From contig JASWJB010000022.1 in assembly GCA_032433595.1 (NCBI GenBank), positions 1 through 64,000 on the forward strand: a stretch of DNA of 64,000 nucleotides, in the 5' to 3' direction. A program made the translations under genes and the position numbers. Shown here piece after piece: positions 12,401 to 23,291 of this stretch; position 1 is the stretch's first letter; each line of letters opens with the position of its first letter. This DNA comes from Conoideocrella luteorostrata. Taxonomy: Eukaryota > Ascomycota > Sordariomycetes > Hypocreales > Clavicipitaceae. The notes beneath the pieces were generated by a model. It made no database searches, was not told the DNA's origin, and saw nothing but the letters and a program-made list of their open reading frames with translations.

Positions 12401-12452
12401 GCAAGATCGTGTCCTTGTTCAGAGCATTTTTAACCAAACTCTCCCGGTCTAA
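9447..12452 (+). CDS. mndA: Secreted beta-mannosidase, glycoside hydrolase family 2
   Basis: Four exons, 9447-9634, 9684-9761, 9819-10645 and 10702-12452, join to 947 residues, the usual length for fungal beta-mannosidase A. Introns are 49, 57 and 56 nt; junctions restore [24 protein letters not shown] and [14 protein letters not shown] signal peptide ([20 protein letters not shown]) is followed by the GH2 sugar-binding and immunoglobulin-like domains and the TIM barrel. The acid/base is Glu481 in WAGGNELEN and the nucleophile Glu586 in FANEFGYHS. Many NxS/T sites in the second half suggest heavy N-glycosylation. It should release mannose from the non-reducing ends of beta-1,4-manno-oligosaccharides, completing mannan breakdown. 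The symbol follows Aspergillus usage by family resemblance. No disabling change is visible. Confidence 0.94.
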
Positions 12453-13076
12453 ATCGAGATAACAACCGGACCTATACATAATACAAATGGAATGTTTCGA
12501 TGTTTCGCAAATTTGTCTATTGCGACCACTGTGACCCAATTTGCTCCACAAAGCGGCAAGCATCCTATATTTAGCGACACATCAGTGGTATCAGCAGGGT
12601 AACCTTAGTCAACACCGTTGCGTCACTTAATTGACGGACTAATGGGTCATACGTACTTGCTGTTCCGTTCAACAATGCGACACTACGGCCCATGCGACAC
12701 AAATATCTTAGCAAACACGCCGAGGATACGGCCACATAACCCCTTCCGGCCGGATTCCTTCGGCGCCTACTAATACAGCCACAGGCTTCAGCTGATTAGA
12801 CTTGCTAGTTAAATATGCCTAGGGTGTGTCGCGCAGTAATCAATGCAACGGCGATCTCACCACCTGCCCATATTGCTTAGGCTAGACCGGTTTAGCAATG
12901 CAGCAGGATTCAGGTCTCCGCCGTCTCCGCGGCATTAAACGTAGGACAAATCGCATATAAAGATCACCCCGGGGAACAAAAGTTGACCTTTGGTAGAATG
13001 CTATTTGTTTAGTTTGCATCCAGCGGCTATCGCGATTGAAGACGGAGTCACTTCCGCAAGCCGCGGATTTTGTTCA
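12453..13076. other. Intergenic region holding the protease promoter
   Basis: About 620 bp without a gene, between the beta-mannosidase stop and the protease start. The right end carries a TATA-like CATATAAAG near 12954. Confidence 0.6.
12954..12962 (+). promoter_or_regulatory. TATA-like box upstream of the subtilase gene
   Basis: CATATAAAG lies about 115 bp before the chosen ATG of the protease gene. That is a normal distance for a fungal TATA element with a short leader. It is supported by position and sequence only. Confidence 0.35.
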
Positions 13077-15797
13077 ATGCATTCCCGCGTCCTGGGGCTG
13101 TTGCTCCTCGCGACAACATCAGCTGCCTTGAATAAAGCCCCCTTTCTCGACAACAGTCCCAAAATTGTACCGGGATCATTTATTTACGAGTTTCATGACA
13201 ATGCAGTACGTTCGGGACGCACATTTCCCTGACATAGTAGCTAAATTGGATAGGATCCCTCCTCTTTCTATCAGGTCTTGGAGGACAAGGCCGAAATTCG
13301 AATGAAATATACCTCAGATCTGTTCAAGGGCGTTTCCGTCAAGTTCTCTGGTGATTCTAACTATGGAAAGGCTTCAATTCAAGCAGCACAATCGCCGATC
13401 GTGAAGAAAATCTGGCCTGTGTACTATTTCGAGCAGCCAAAGATAGATTTCACGCCCGTTCACAAGCTATTTCCGGATGGAAGGGGCGCCGATAAGAGAC
13501 AGGCCAACGATACGTTCGGCCCACACATTATGATGCAGGTTGATAAACTGCGCGACCGGGGTGTTACCGGCAGAGGCATCAAGGTCGCAGTCATTGACTC
13601 TGGAGTAAGTTCACCTGCAGCACTAAACAAAAAGAGCTATAACAAAATCTCTAACGAGGTTCTGTAGGTGGATTATAAGCACCCAGCCCTTGGAGGATGC
13701 TTTGGTAAGGGTTGTCTCGTTTCCTTCGGCTACGATATTGTCGGCGACGAGTACAACGGAGGTAATGGGCCAAAGCCCGACCCGGATCCCATGGACTGTG
13801 GCTCTCATGGAACACACGTATCAGGGATCATTGCAGCTCAGCCCAACGAACTTGGCTTTACCGGTGTTGCGCCTGGGGTTTCCCTCGGCGCCTACAAGGT
13901 CTTTGGGTGCTCCGGCGGAGTCGGTACAGATGTGCTTGTCTCAGCGGTTACCAGGGCTGTAGACGATGGGGCACAGATCATCACGGCATCTATTGGTGCG
14001 GCCGGAGGATTCAGTGTCGACCTCTGGAGTAATCTCCTCAGCCGTGTTGCACATGAAAAGGATATTCCTTGCACTGTTGCTGCTGGCAATGAGGGATCTT
14101 ATGGCGCCTTCTACCCGTCAGGCACAGCCAGTGGCGCCGACGTCATGAGCATTGCGGCTTTTGACAACATCGAGACAACTTCCATTCTGTCAGCAGCAAA
14201 CTTCACGACCTCAGATGAGGAGCCCAAATCCTTCGGCTATGCCCCCGGTGACCCCAAGAAGTGGGATAATGTTACGCTACCTATCTGGGCTCTGAACCTG
14301 GATCCAACCGTCGCGGACGACGGCTGTTCGCCATTTCCCGAAAATACACCAAACTTGTCGGAGTACATTGTGCTCCTCCGCCGAGGGACATGCACTTTTG
14401 TTCAAAAAGCCCAGAATGCAGCGGCTAAAGGTGCCAAGTACCTCATGCTGTACAACAATGTCCCCGGAACGCTAAGTATCGGGGTGACTGACGTGAAACA
14501 AATAATTGCTTCCGGGATGGTTTCACCAAAGGTCGGAGAAGCCTGGTTGAAGGATCTCGCTGCCGGTCAAACGGTTACCTTGCATATGTTTGACCTGTCG
14601 AAGGCGAAAAAGGCAATCGAGGTGTTGAAGAACACTGCGACAGGCGGCGCCGTGAGCGGCTTCAGTTCCTGGGGCCCTACAATGGAAATGAACTTTAAGC
14701 CACAATTCGGAGCACCGGGAGGGAATATCCTGTCTACACTTCCTCGAAGCTTTGGTGGCTATGGAGTTGCTTCAGGAACATCCATGTCTACACCCATGAC
14801 AGCCGCCGTCATCGCTCTCCTCGGTGAAGCTCGGGGCACTCTAAATGTCGCGTTGATTCGAAATCTTTTATCAGCAAACGCAAATCCCCAGCTGTACAAT
14901 CAGGCCGACAAGTTCTTCGAGTTTCTAGCACCAGTTGCTCAACAAGCGGGTGGATTGATTCAAGCATACGATGCCGCGTATGCTACGACACTCTTGGAAC
15001 CGGCCAGCCTCACATTCAACGACACAGAGAATCTAAAGCGCGAGCTCAGCTTTACTATCAGGAATACCGGCAAAGACGCCATCACGTATCATATCGCACA
15101 GAGACCAGCAGCTTCAGTCTATGTACTTGCTAAAGATAGCATATATCCGTCCCAGAAACCCAATGAAGTTGTAGCTGCATATGCGTCGCTAAAACTTAGC
15201 GATGAGCAAGCGACAATTAAGCCCGGCGGCTCTCAAGTGATTAAGGTCAATCCAGTGCCACCTAGTGGTGTCGACGAAAAACGGCTGGCCCTGTGGTCCG
15301 GGTATGTTACGGTAAACGGCTCGGACGGATCATCAATGTCCATACCATACGAGGGCCTGGCTGGATCGCTGCGAAAGTCAACTACTCTGGCTGCTGATGG
15401 CGCATGGGTCGCCAACTCGACCGATAAAACGCAGGCTCCTGTCCCTGCAAATTCTGTGTTTAACCTACGTAAGCCTGGGACCGGTAAGGTGGAAGACGGA
15501 ATTCCGCTGATCGTCGCCAAGCTTGCGCTTGGGTCGTCCAATGTGACTATGGATTTGGTATCCGGAACTCGATTGCCACAGACAAAGGTAGGGGAGCTCG
15601 ATGGATCTCCATTTATATGGGTGACGCGGGGACAGATTGGACAATATTTCGATGGTAAGTTGAAGAACGGGACGTATGCGCTGGCTGGAGATTACAAAAT
15701 TGTCACTAAGGCGTTGCGAATTGCTGGCAATCCATCAGAGGCAAAGGATTGGGATGTCAGTGAATCGGTTCAATTTTCTATCAAATATGACGGGTAA
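13077..15797 (+). CDS. Secreted subtilisin-like serine protease (S8) with PA domain
   Basis: Three exons, 13077-13205, 13275-13604 and 13668-15797, join to 862 residues. Introns are 69 and 63 nt; the second falls inside the Asp motif (VAVIDSG|VDYKHPALGG). A signal peptide (MHSRVLGLLLLATTSAA) precedes an I9-type propeptide (PGSFIYEF onward). The catalytic triad is complete: Asp151, His200 in SHGTHVSG, and Ser525 in SGTSMSTP. A protease-associated domain is inserted between His and Ser (about residues 350-460, with LLRRGTCTFVQKA), and an Fn3-like region (about 600-710) follows. This is the large class of fungal subtilases, like the class II extracellular proteases of insect-pathogenic Hypocreales, rather than the small proteinase-K class. 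It should be a secreted endopeptidase activated by propeptide removal. Confidence 0.93.
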
Positions 15798-17552
15798 AAA
15801 TCTGTCAGCAGGCTTCATATTCAAAAAAAAGAATTTTTTTCCCCCCTCAATCCAAATCTTCGATGTCCATCACAATGTACGCAACCTGCTGCCGGTCCGT
15901 CACGATGAGGCAGCCGACATAAGTAGTTTCACTATCCTTCCATGGTAATTTCTCTCGCATAGTAATTTAAAAAAGAAAACGCTATGAAATGCACGTGCCT
16001 ATTTATTAATAAATAAATAATTCCGGTGATGCCAGCGGCGATAAACATGCTTTTCATAAACATCTATGCTGACATAGCCTCTCTACTTGAAGAAAGGGTC
16101 TGCGTACATCCGCTTGCTATAACTAAGTACCGGCAGGTCGCGGATATCTGTATTTAGCTACCGTCTGGTAATTTTTATATCTCTTTAGCTACATATTCCA
16201 CCGTATTTGCAGACTTTTTTAAAGAAGAAGAAAAAAATAATCTGCCCGACGAGTGTTGATAAAATACAAATGTCTCAACGCCGTAGACGCTATTCCACGC
16301 ACGCATGTGCGTGTCTCGTCCTTCCGAAGGACAACAACATTAGCAACGGTATTCACCACTAAATTGAGATGGTGCTAATGATTGCAGGGGTAGGGAAGAG
16401 CCACCCGCGTTGTCATCTGAACGCATAAGAAAGGAGAATGAAATGCTTGTGTTTATTGAAGACGCAAGAAAGCGGAATGAAGGAAGCTCCCCCAAAAATG
16501 CCGGACGCCGATCTTACAGGAGTGGAAGTAAGGTTCTCAATGGGACGAGCATTAGGGAGCTAAGTCTGCTTAACTGCCCACCCACCAACTGGACCTCACG
16601 ATGGGACAGAGGGAAAGCAGAACGGGAACACAGACGTGGAAGATCCACCCAGTGCCCGGAAGCTTGGCGAACCCTCCGCTGATCAATCCTTACAGCTTGA
16701 GATAGGGACCTTCAAGATTTAGTTACAGGATAAGTCCTGTGCCACAGTCTAATGTCGTGCCTCCAGGTACAGCGAGGCTGCACCCTGCCGAGATGACGTG
16801 TTACGCCGTCTGGTCTCGACACGCATGGTGAAATGTCCGCATTCATAACATTTGAAGCTTCCTTTGTCCTTGGTTTATCATGCAATTGGGACGGGCCAAA
16901 AGGACTTGTCTACGCAGCCCTTTTACGGTGTACAATTAAGACGCCATTTGTTCTCCAACACTCTTTGAAGGCCCAGGACATAAAAGACCCGCCTAGCCCA
17001 AGTCTCACAGGGCCATGTGACCATCTCGTACGCTTTTGTTGGTAATCAGCACCTGACTTAACCAGGCGACAGGATAGTACTTTTTCATGCTGCCATGCTT
17101 CGCGTTCGGCTGGAATCTCAGCACGGACACACTAACTACGCGCATGAGCACTTGGGGGGCCTTTGCGAACCTCAACCAAGATCTAGCCCAGAGATATGTA
17201 GAACAATAGCAATGTACCAGTAGGTACGAGTACGAGGCTGAGTTGTCCGCGGCCACTGCGATGTGTGTAACAACTCGCAGGGTCAGGCAGCCCGCCAGGC
17301 GGAGGGAGTGATGTCCACAGGAAGCCGCAGTGGGCTCACGTCAATCAGTTGAGCCACAAGCCGATCCAACGCCCATAGAAATCTCCGCAGTCCATAAGGC
17401 TACGTTGCTCTCTTGACAGTGGACAAATGCTGCTCCGAGCGCCGGTTCCGCAGACGCTCTGGGCATGAATAACTACCATCTGCTCACCCCGCGACACGTT
17501 CGGCGCAAGTCGCCAGCTGCTTAGCATCGTCATTCAATTAAAGCGAAGCAGA
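15798..17552. other. Intergenic region
   Basis: About 1.75 kb. The left part is AT-rich, with A/T runs at 15823-15845 and TAAATAAATAA near 16009, consistent with the 3' end of the protease gene. The 90-codon frame at 16410-16682 has no domain and is not called. The right part must contain the promoter of the Zn2Cys6 regulator. Confidence 0.6.
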
Positions 17553-20198
17553 ATGTCGAGAATAAACAAGTCCTGCGACCAATGCAGGCTGCGCAAAGTC
17601 CGATGCATTGGTAAACGCTAACAGTCGTCCGCATACCCTGCCTACAAACCCACTGATGCCGAAGTAGCTCCAGATGCTTCACCCGGAGGCCCGATCATCT
17701 GCAATCATTGCGCAGTAAGACGTCGACGCGAAACTTATCATGTTAGGCGTGATTACTGACATGCTCCTAGAAGCGAGGCGAGACTTGCCACTTTAGCGTG
17801 CACAAGAGACGATTTCTGCCAAAAGGTGTGTACTCCGTAGGCCGGCCGTGTTTTCATGAAAGCTGGCAGTAAACTGAGTGAGATTCAAACAGTGGCCAGC
17901 TCACCCCAAGTGTCCTCCTCGTCCAGCCTTGGTCTAGACATTAGCGATCTCTATGTTGATTGCATATTACGAGACGGACTGCAAAGCGAGGAGCTTATTG
18001 ACGAGACTGGTGTCATCAAAGTAAGTAGCCAAATTGTTTGAGAAACACGCTCGGTTTTAATAAGCATTCTCAGACTTCTGGTGATCGAGGTAACTTATCG
18101 CCCGGCCGCTGCGCATATGTCATAAAACATGGACAGTTATTGACCCTGAAAATGCCAAAGTCCCAAGTTCAAGCCTAGCCTTCTTCTCCGATCCACAAGT
18201 TGAGCAGCTAACGCAGCAAATCGGATCGGATCGCCTCAAGAATCTTATTCACAAAATAGAGACCATGATCGCCGAGCGTCTTCGTGGCAGAGACTCGTCC
18301 TCGTGGACTCGGATTCATTTCACCAAACCCCGCCAACCCGTCACGATACCAAAGGAAACCGCACATCGATATATTAATGGTAAGTCCGGTCTCAAACGGA
18401 TCATGCAGTGCAACATGCTAAGTGAACACACAAAAACAAGCCTACTTCAAATACATTCATCCAATCTATCCGTTTCTAGATCGTGACGAATTCACATCAC
18501 GAGCTCTTGTTTACAGTGGTTCGGTCAACACGCTCGAAGATGCCACATTCTCTGCCTTGTACCACGCAGTGCTCGCTTTGGGAAGTCAGTACATTGATGG
18601 CGGCACCTTTCAACCAGGTCAAGGCATAACCTGGAGTTTGTATCAAACGGCTCTCGGACATGTGGCCGATATTATTGTCCCTAAGGAATCTTTAGAAAAC
18701 TTGCAGGTGAGTTTCACGAGCACCCGTGACATATTTCATTATCGCTGATGGCGCTCCGTGCAAGGCTTTGACCGCGATGGTACGTATTTTAGGCATTTAT
18801 TTCGTCTCAGAGTTAATTGACACGCCGCGTGATAGTCTGTGTTTGCAATGAATGCGTGCTGTTTGCAGCTAGAGGACACTCTGATTGCCGAAGCAGCAAG
18901 AATGGCTCTGTCATTGCGTTATCATAAGGCAGCAAATGCCAGTGCGAGCCAGCTGCGAACGTTTTGGGTTGTTTATTTCATGGAGAAGCATACTTGCTTC
19001 CAAAACCGTATGACTTCGGTATGTTTCATACAAGCAGAAGCTTAGACAGGGTTTTGCTAGTGATGCGGGCCGCTGACGCATATAGATCATCTCCGACGAT
19101 GACATCGCCTCACCGATTCCACCAAGCCCTGACTCCGTTTTTGAGAACTTTAATTGGTTTCTATCCATGATTCGATTTGCGAGGTTATCCTCGATTGCAT
19201 ACAGCACGCTCTTCACAGTTAGCGCCCGCCGACAAGCGCAGGATTCGTACCTCGAGGCAATTGACCGTGTTTACCAACGACTCGAGAACTGGCGACTTTC
19301 CATTCCTGATGGCTTTCGACCAGGAGAGTCGTTCCACCACCTGAGCCAACTTACCGGACCTGTCATCAAGCGGGTCGCCGTTCAAACGCATTATCAGTAT
19401 TTCAGCATGCGAATTGTGCTAGAGCGGCTAGTCATGAGTGTCGCCAGTCAGCAAGATGTACGACGAGAGAATAGCAAGCATTATCTCATGTGGGTAGCGC
19501 GGACTATTATCGAGCTGACGCGGTACATTGACATCGAGCCTCACATACCCATCTTGTATGTCTCTTGCAGGGCTGTTCAATATCTGTTGTACTAATCAAT
19601 CTATGATACATAGCATTATCGGTGTCATGCCTATGTCTGGCTTATTTATTCTCTTCGATTTTGTCATGCACAATCCGCTACATGAGGAAACGAGAGACAA
19701 TATAGCTCTCCTAGATGCAGCCACTGGGTACTTTAGCCATTTGGAGTACATCTCTAAAGGCGCCCTGCCCGGGAGCATAATTGCTGAGTTTGCCCACATA
19801 GCGAGAGATTTTTGCTACCAGGCGGAAAGAAGCGCAAAACAACCGAGCAATATCGGCAGCGAGCCTTCCCAGAATGCAAATTTAGACGTTTTTAGCGCCA
19901 GTGATGGCCAGCAAGATGTATGTCGCAACCATAGTAGCTCGACCTGCCCTCTTTTCTTATTGCCGTATATATAGAGGACCTGACGCTGAGAAAACAGGCT
20001 CACTTTCCATCCGAGACGCTTTCGATGCATGCAAACGGCTACGTTCAAGATCCAACCGCGGGAGCCGCTGATACGGCACTTATCTATCCAATTATGGATA
20101 ATGTCCATTCCCAAGGAGGTGGTCAGGCGCTGGAGTATGGTGACATGAGGACGTTTTTTGGTGCCCTTCTTTCTGATTGGACCACATTTCCTGATTAA
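17553..20198 (+). CDS. Zn2Cys6 transcription factor with fungal-specific middle homology domain
   Basis: Twelve exons: 17553-17610, 17668-17714, 17771-17825, 17893-18020, 18074-18089, 18137-18379, 18441-18706, 18765-18779, 18836-19018, 19086-19555, 19614-19917 and 19998-20198. They join in frame to 661 residues. The zinc cluster is complete with Cys8, Cys11, Cys18, Cys31, Cys34 and Cys41 (CDQCRLRKVRC, then CNHCAKRGETC), split over three exons. The middle domain includes YFKYIHPIYPFLDRDEF and the helical block LRTFWVVYFMEKH. Two exons are very small (16 and 15 nt) but each is needed to keep the frame. Intron 3 begins with a TACTCCGTA motif six bases after the donor. Nuclear and DNA-binding by family; the target genes are unknown, though the neighbouring secreted hydrolases are candidates. 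Confidence 0.85.
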
Positions 20199-20956
20199 TC
20201 CTTGTGGAATTGGATCAACGTCTGAGTTACCTGGCCAATTCTGATTCGTTGAGTCAAGTGTTAGTTTGGGAGACTACTTAGAAAAAGCACCCTATATCCA
20301 CAAGGCATCCTACGCGTCTCGTACAAGCGTTACAACAGGACAATGCTATACTGAGAATTAGATCACCGCATGGCACTAAAACAATGCCTCGGTCGATGTC
20401 ATGATCCGTCTATGATAACTAGAGGGGTGAGGAGGTGGTGTATACGAAGAAGCTCTAGCTGTAGGCGCCAGACGTAATTCGGAGTGTCTAAAACGTCAAG
20501 GACTACCCCGATTACGAGTCTCAGGATACAACAAAAAACGTCCGAGCTCGAGATTGAAACTCAGTGTTCTTACCTAGAGTTTGCATGATGAAAACGCTAT
20601 TGCATAGAGCGTAGACGAAACTATTTCGCGCGATTTTAAGTAGAAAATACACTCTTATCCCACTACCTTAGGCATGCACCGTAAAAATATATACGTACAT
20701 ATCAAACTTCTTTATAAAGGCAAATGTGAAAGACGATACAGTGTCTGATGACACCACGATTAATTCTAGACGCAAAACAGGGCAATGTAGTTACATTGAA
20801 GTTTTCACATAGTAAGTATTCCTCCTGATTCAGATAAGTACGAGTTGATATCGATTGAATCGCCTCAGGAAACAACTTGGTTTGATGAGACTACAGACGC
20901 GCTTAGGCAAACACCTCATTTAGTAATACAAATTCCGCGCAATTTAATGTGAAGAC
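20199..20956. other. Intergenic region between convergent genes
   Basis: About 760 bp of AT-rich sequence between the 3' ends of the regulator and the small secreted protein gene. No gene or repeat is seen. Confidence 0.6.
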
Positions 20957-21430
20957 CTAAAGTCCCGCCATAGCAAATGCAACCATACCCGCCGCAGCCG
21001 CGATTCCCGCCGGAGCATTTCCAGTACACACAGATCCCAGCCCTGAACTAGTCGAAGAGGACTTTCCAACGCCTTGCGAAGAAGCGAGTGTCGCCATGGG
21101 AACCGGAGTTCCAGTCGAGCAAGCCGATATCTGTGATTTCCCATAATTGTTGGTCTTGTTGCTATCGCCTTGGCAACATGTGATGCCTTTGTACGCATCC
21201 AACAGGTTGGAAGAGGTCAGCTGCTCCGCGGTTCCGAAAACGGACCCGTCGCAGCACACATTCGTTGACTCTGTTGTCGACTTTGACGATTGATCCGTGC
21301 TCGTCATTACTTTGCAACACATTCGGCTCGACTCCGCCTGGCATTCGAAGCTTGCCTTGTTTGCTGCGTGAGCAGGCGTCAACAATGCCAGTATGTAGAC
21401 AGTTGCGAGTGCAGAGGTAAGTCCCAACAT
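20957..21430 (-). CDS. Small secreted cysteine-rich protein, possibly GPI-anchored
   Basis: Single exon, 157 residues. The ATG is at 21428-21430 (MLGLTSALATVYILALL...), since two codons upstream the frame has TTG, not ATG. A signal peptide ends near AHA|ANKASF. The mature part has nine cysteines, including three adjacent pairs (MCCK, VCCD, TCCQ). A Ser/Gly-rich stretch (SSQGVGKSSSTSSG) leads to a hydrophobic C-terminus (APAGIAAAAGMVAFAMAGL) that fits a GPI-anchor signal. The spacing does not match the C-CC-C-C-CC-C hydrophobin pattern, nor the eight-Cys CFEM domain. I do not recognise the family. A cell-wall or surface role, or an effector role, is possible but only inferred. Confidence 0.7.
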   Translation of the reverse strand: MLGLTSALATVYILALLTPAHAANKASFECQAESSRMCCKVMTSTDQSSKSTTESTNVCCDGSVFGTAEQLTSSNLLDAYKGITCCQGDSNKTNNYGKSQISACSTGTPVPMATLASSQGVGKSSSTSSGLGSVCTGNAPAGIAAAAGMVAFAMAGL

Positions 21431-22501
21431 GTTCAAATTTGGTGGTATAAAATAGATTATTGGTTTGGCCTTTTATGTAAATGGTGTTCTTTTGGTCGGT
21501 TGACTGCCACTGGTGGTAAATTCGTCTTAAACAAAGGGATCTGAGTAGTCTTTAAATATATCGGTGGTTTCCAGTTTCGAGAAGCACAGACGGTACCAAA
21601 TACGAACTGAGAGCTTGACTGCCGGGAAACAGTTGTGGCAACAGTTTATCCACGACATACGATGCTAAAAACGAACTATGATGAAACAGCCCGCATGTCT
21701 TTCCATTGATGCTTGCCTACAGTCTGTGAAATGCCCAGCTCGCCAAGCCGCTTTGCCAGAAGACCGGTGTAATGTCATCCTTCAAAAGGGTCTGTCTAGT
21801 GGCGTCCTCCTCCACTAGGAATGGTGGGATACCGCATTGGCATTCCCGAACGGGACACATGTTTCGACAACCCTCAGTTTCCTTCAAGGTTCATTATGAG
21901 TCCTTGAGCTATCGTTGCACATCATCTACTAGTACCAAAATAAAAGTCAAACATGGCGATGTGTTCGCGGCGACTCCTACGTCACTGTGGAGTTTGGCGT
22001 CAAAAATAGTATCTGCGTGGAAGCATACTTTACGTATCTTTACCCTCGGTCAAGGATTAGACATGTCTTTACGCCTGCAATCTTGAAACCTGCGCCCTTT
22101 TCGGTACTCTATCACTCTGCTGAGTTTCTGTGCATATTTACGATGTCGCAGTCACAGTGTTCGTCGTGAGCTGTTAAGCCCAATTTGCTTCATCATCGGC
22201 GCGCAGGGGCTTGTCTTTGGAGTCATCCAGTTACCATTCCTCTGACTCGCTCTCAACAAAACGTGTGCTTTCAAACGCATCGAGAGCCAGGATTCTATAG
22301 ACAATGTCCTCAAGTACAGTATACATACTGCCGCGCGAGCGATCACAAAGACTAGCTAGGCCAGAGTCCGTCGAATATCTCCATACTGTATTATCAGTTG
22401 CACGTTGTTGTTTCTTCAGACAGAGTGTATACCAAGCCGAGTTTCCGCAGCCTGCTACACGAATATCTCGTTGGAAGACTTGGAGTAGATTTGTCCGACG
22501 G
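21431..22501. other. Intergenic region
   Basis: About 1.07 kb. Open frames here (for example 21772-22086 plus and the left half of 22231-22770 minus) show no domain or splice-joinable structure. The promoter of the small secreted protein lies at the left end. Confidence 0.5.
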
Positions 22502-22999
22502 TCACTGCCGTTTTTGAGAACTAGCTCTGGTCTTAACTCCAACACCAAGGACGACGAGTACTCTGACCAGTACCATTGGTGCCGTAGTCCAAAACGCCAG
22601 GTGATCCTCCATCGTCCACGCCTTGATATCAACCCAAGCAGCCCAGCCGCCAACGGCCTGTGCGACTGAATGGCAGAAGGCTGCATCGCTGAGCAACATG
22701 CCCGCGCACAACAGGCGCCACAAGCTTTGATCGTCAAAGAGGCGCAGAACAACAGCCTCCACGAAAGCAAAATAGAGCCAACTGCCTCCCAGCCCCGTGT
22801 ATAGAAATGTAGAATCGGTCGTAAAGACGCCTTGTTCGCGCGTCATGGTGGACAGATAGGATGCAGGCGCCCGAAGAACAAGAACAGCGCCGCACGCCGC
22901 AAAGAGCGGCTCGAGGGTGGTCAAGATAAATCGGTATGCGAACGGGATGGTGGCCGAGGCCGATATCACGGATACGGATACCTTGTGTCTAGATACCAT
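22502..22999 (-). CDS. DUF7704-type four-helix membrane protein
   Basis: Single exon, 165 residues from ATG 22997-22999 (MVSRHKVSVS). An open frame continues upstream, but the homologous region begins near here with IPFAYRFILTTLEPLFAACGA. Four hydrophobic segments are visible: about 15-40, 65-85 (GGSWLYFAFVEAVVLRL), 90-115 (WRLLCAGMLLSDAAFCHSV) and 133-155 (FWTTAPMVLVRVLVVLGVG). The LFAxxEAVVLR and WRxLLxGMLLxD pattern matches DUF7704 proteins of filamentous fungi as I know them. Function is unknown. It lies back to back with the broken regulator at 23292. Confidence 0.68.
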   Translation of the reverse strand: MVSRHKVSVSVISASATIPFAYRFILTTLEPLFAACGAVLVLRAPASYLSTMTREQGVFTTDSTFLYTGLGGSWLYFAFVEAVVLRLFDDQSLWRLLCAGMLLSDAAFCHSVAQAVGGWAAWVDIKAWTMEDHLAFWTTAPMVLVRVLVVLGVGVKTRASSQKRQ

Positions 23000-23291
23000 T
23001 ATGGCGGTTGTGATATGAGAGCTTCCTTGTGCTGGCAGATTCAGGTGCTGATAGTTGCAATGAATTCTGACTGTCAGCAACCAGTCTTGGTATGACGTCA
23101 CGTGCGCCGCCGTCAAAGTTGGCTTTCAGCGCAATTTAACTTCAGGTATGTTAAATTGTCGACCCGGAGTTCGTTATGGAAAGGAAGATTTGGTGATGAT
23201 GGGCGCGTATACGGAATTAGAACAGACTCGTCGTTTTCCATGCCGCGCAGAGCAGTTATGCAGAATAAAAGTTGGCCCGTGAATGCCGCAC

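Noticed and set aside
16410..16682. 90-codon plus-strand open frame
   Set aside because: Highly charged composition without a domain, no splice partners, and no relation to the flanking genes.
22231..22770. 179-codon minus-strand open frame overlapping the DUF7704 gene
   Set aside because: It is an out-of-frame shadow of the DUF7704 coding sequence at its start and runs into non-coding DNA with no domain.
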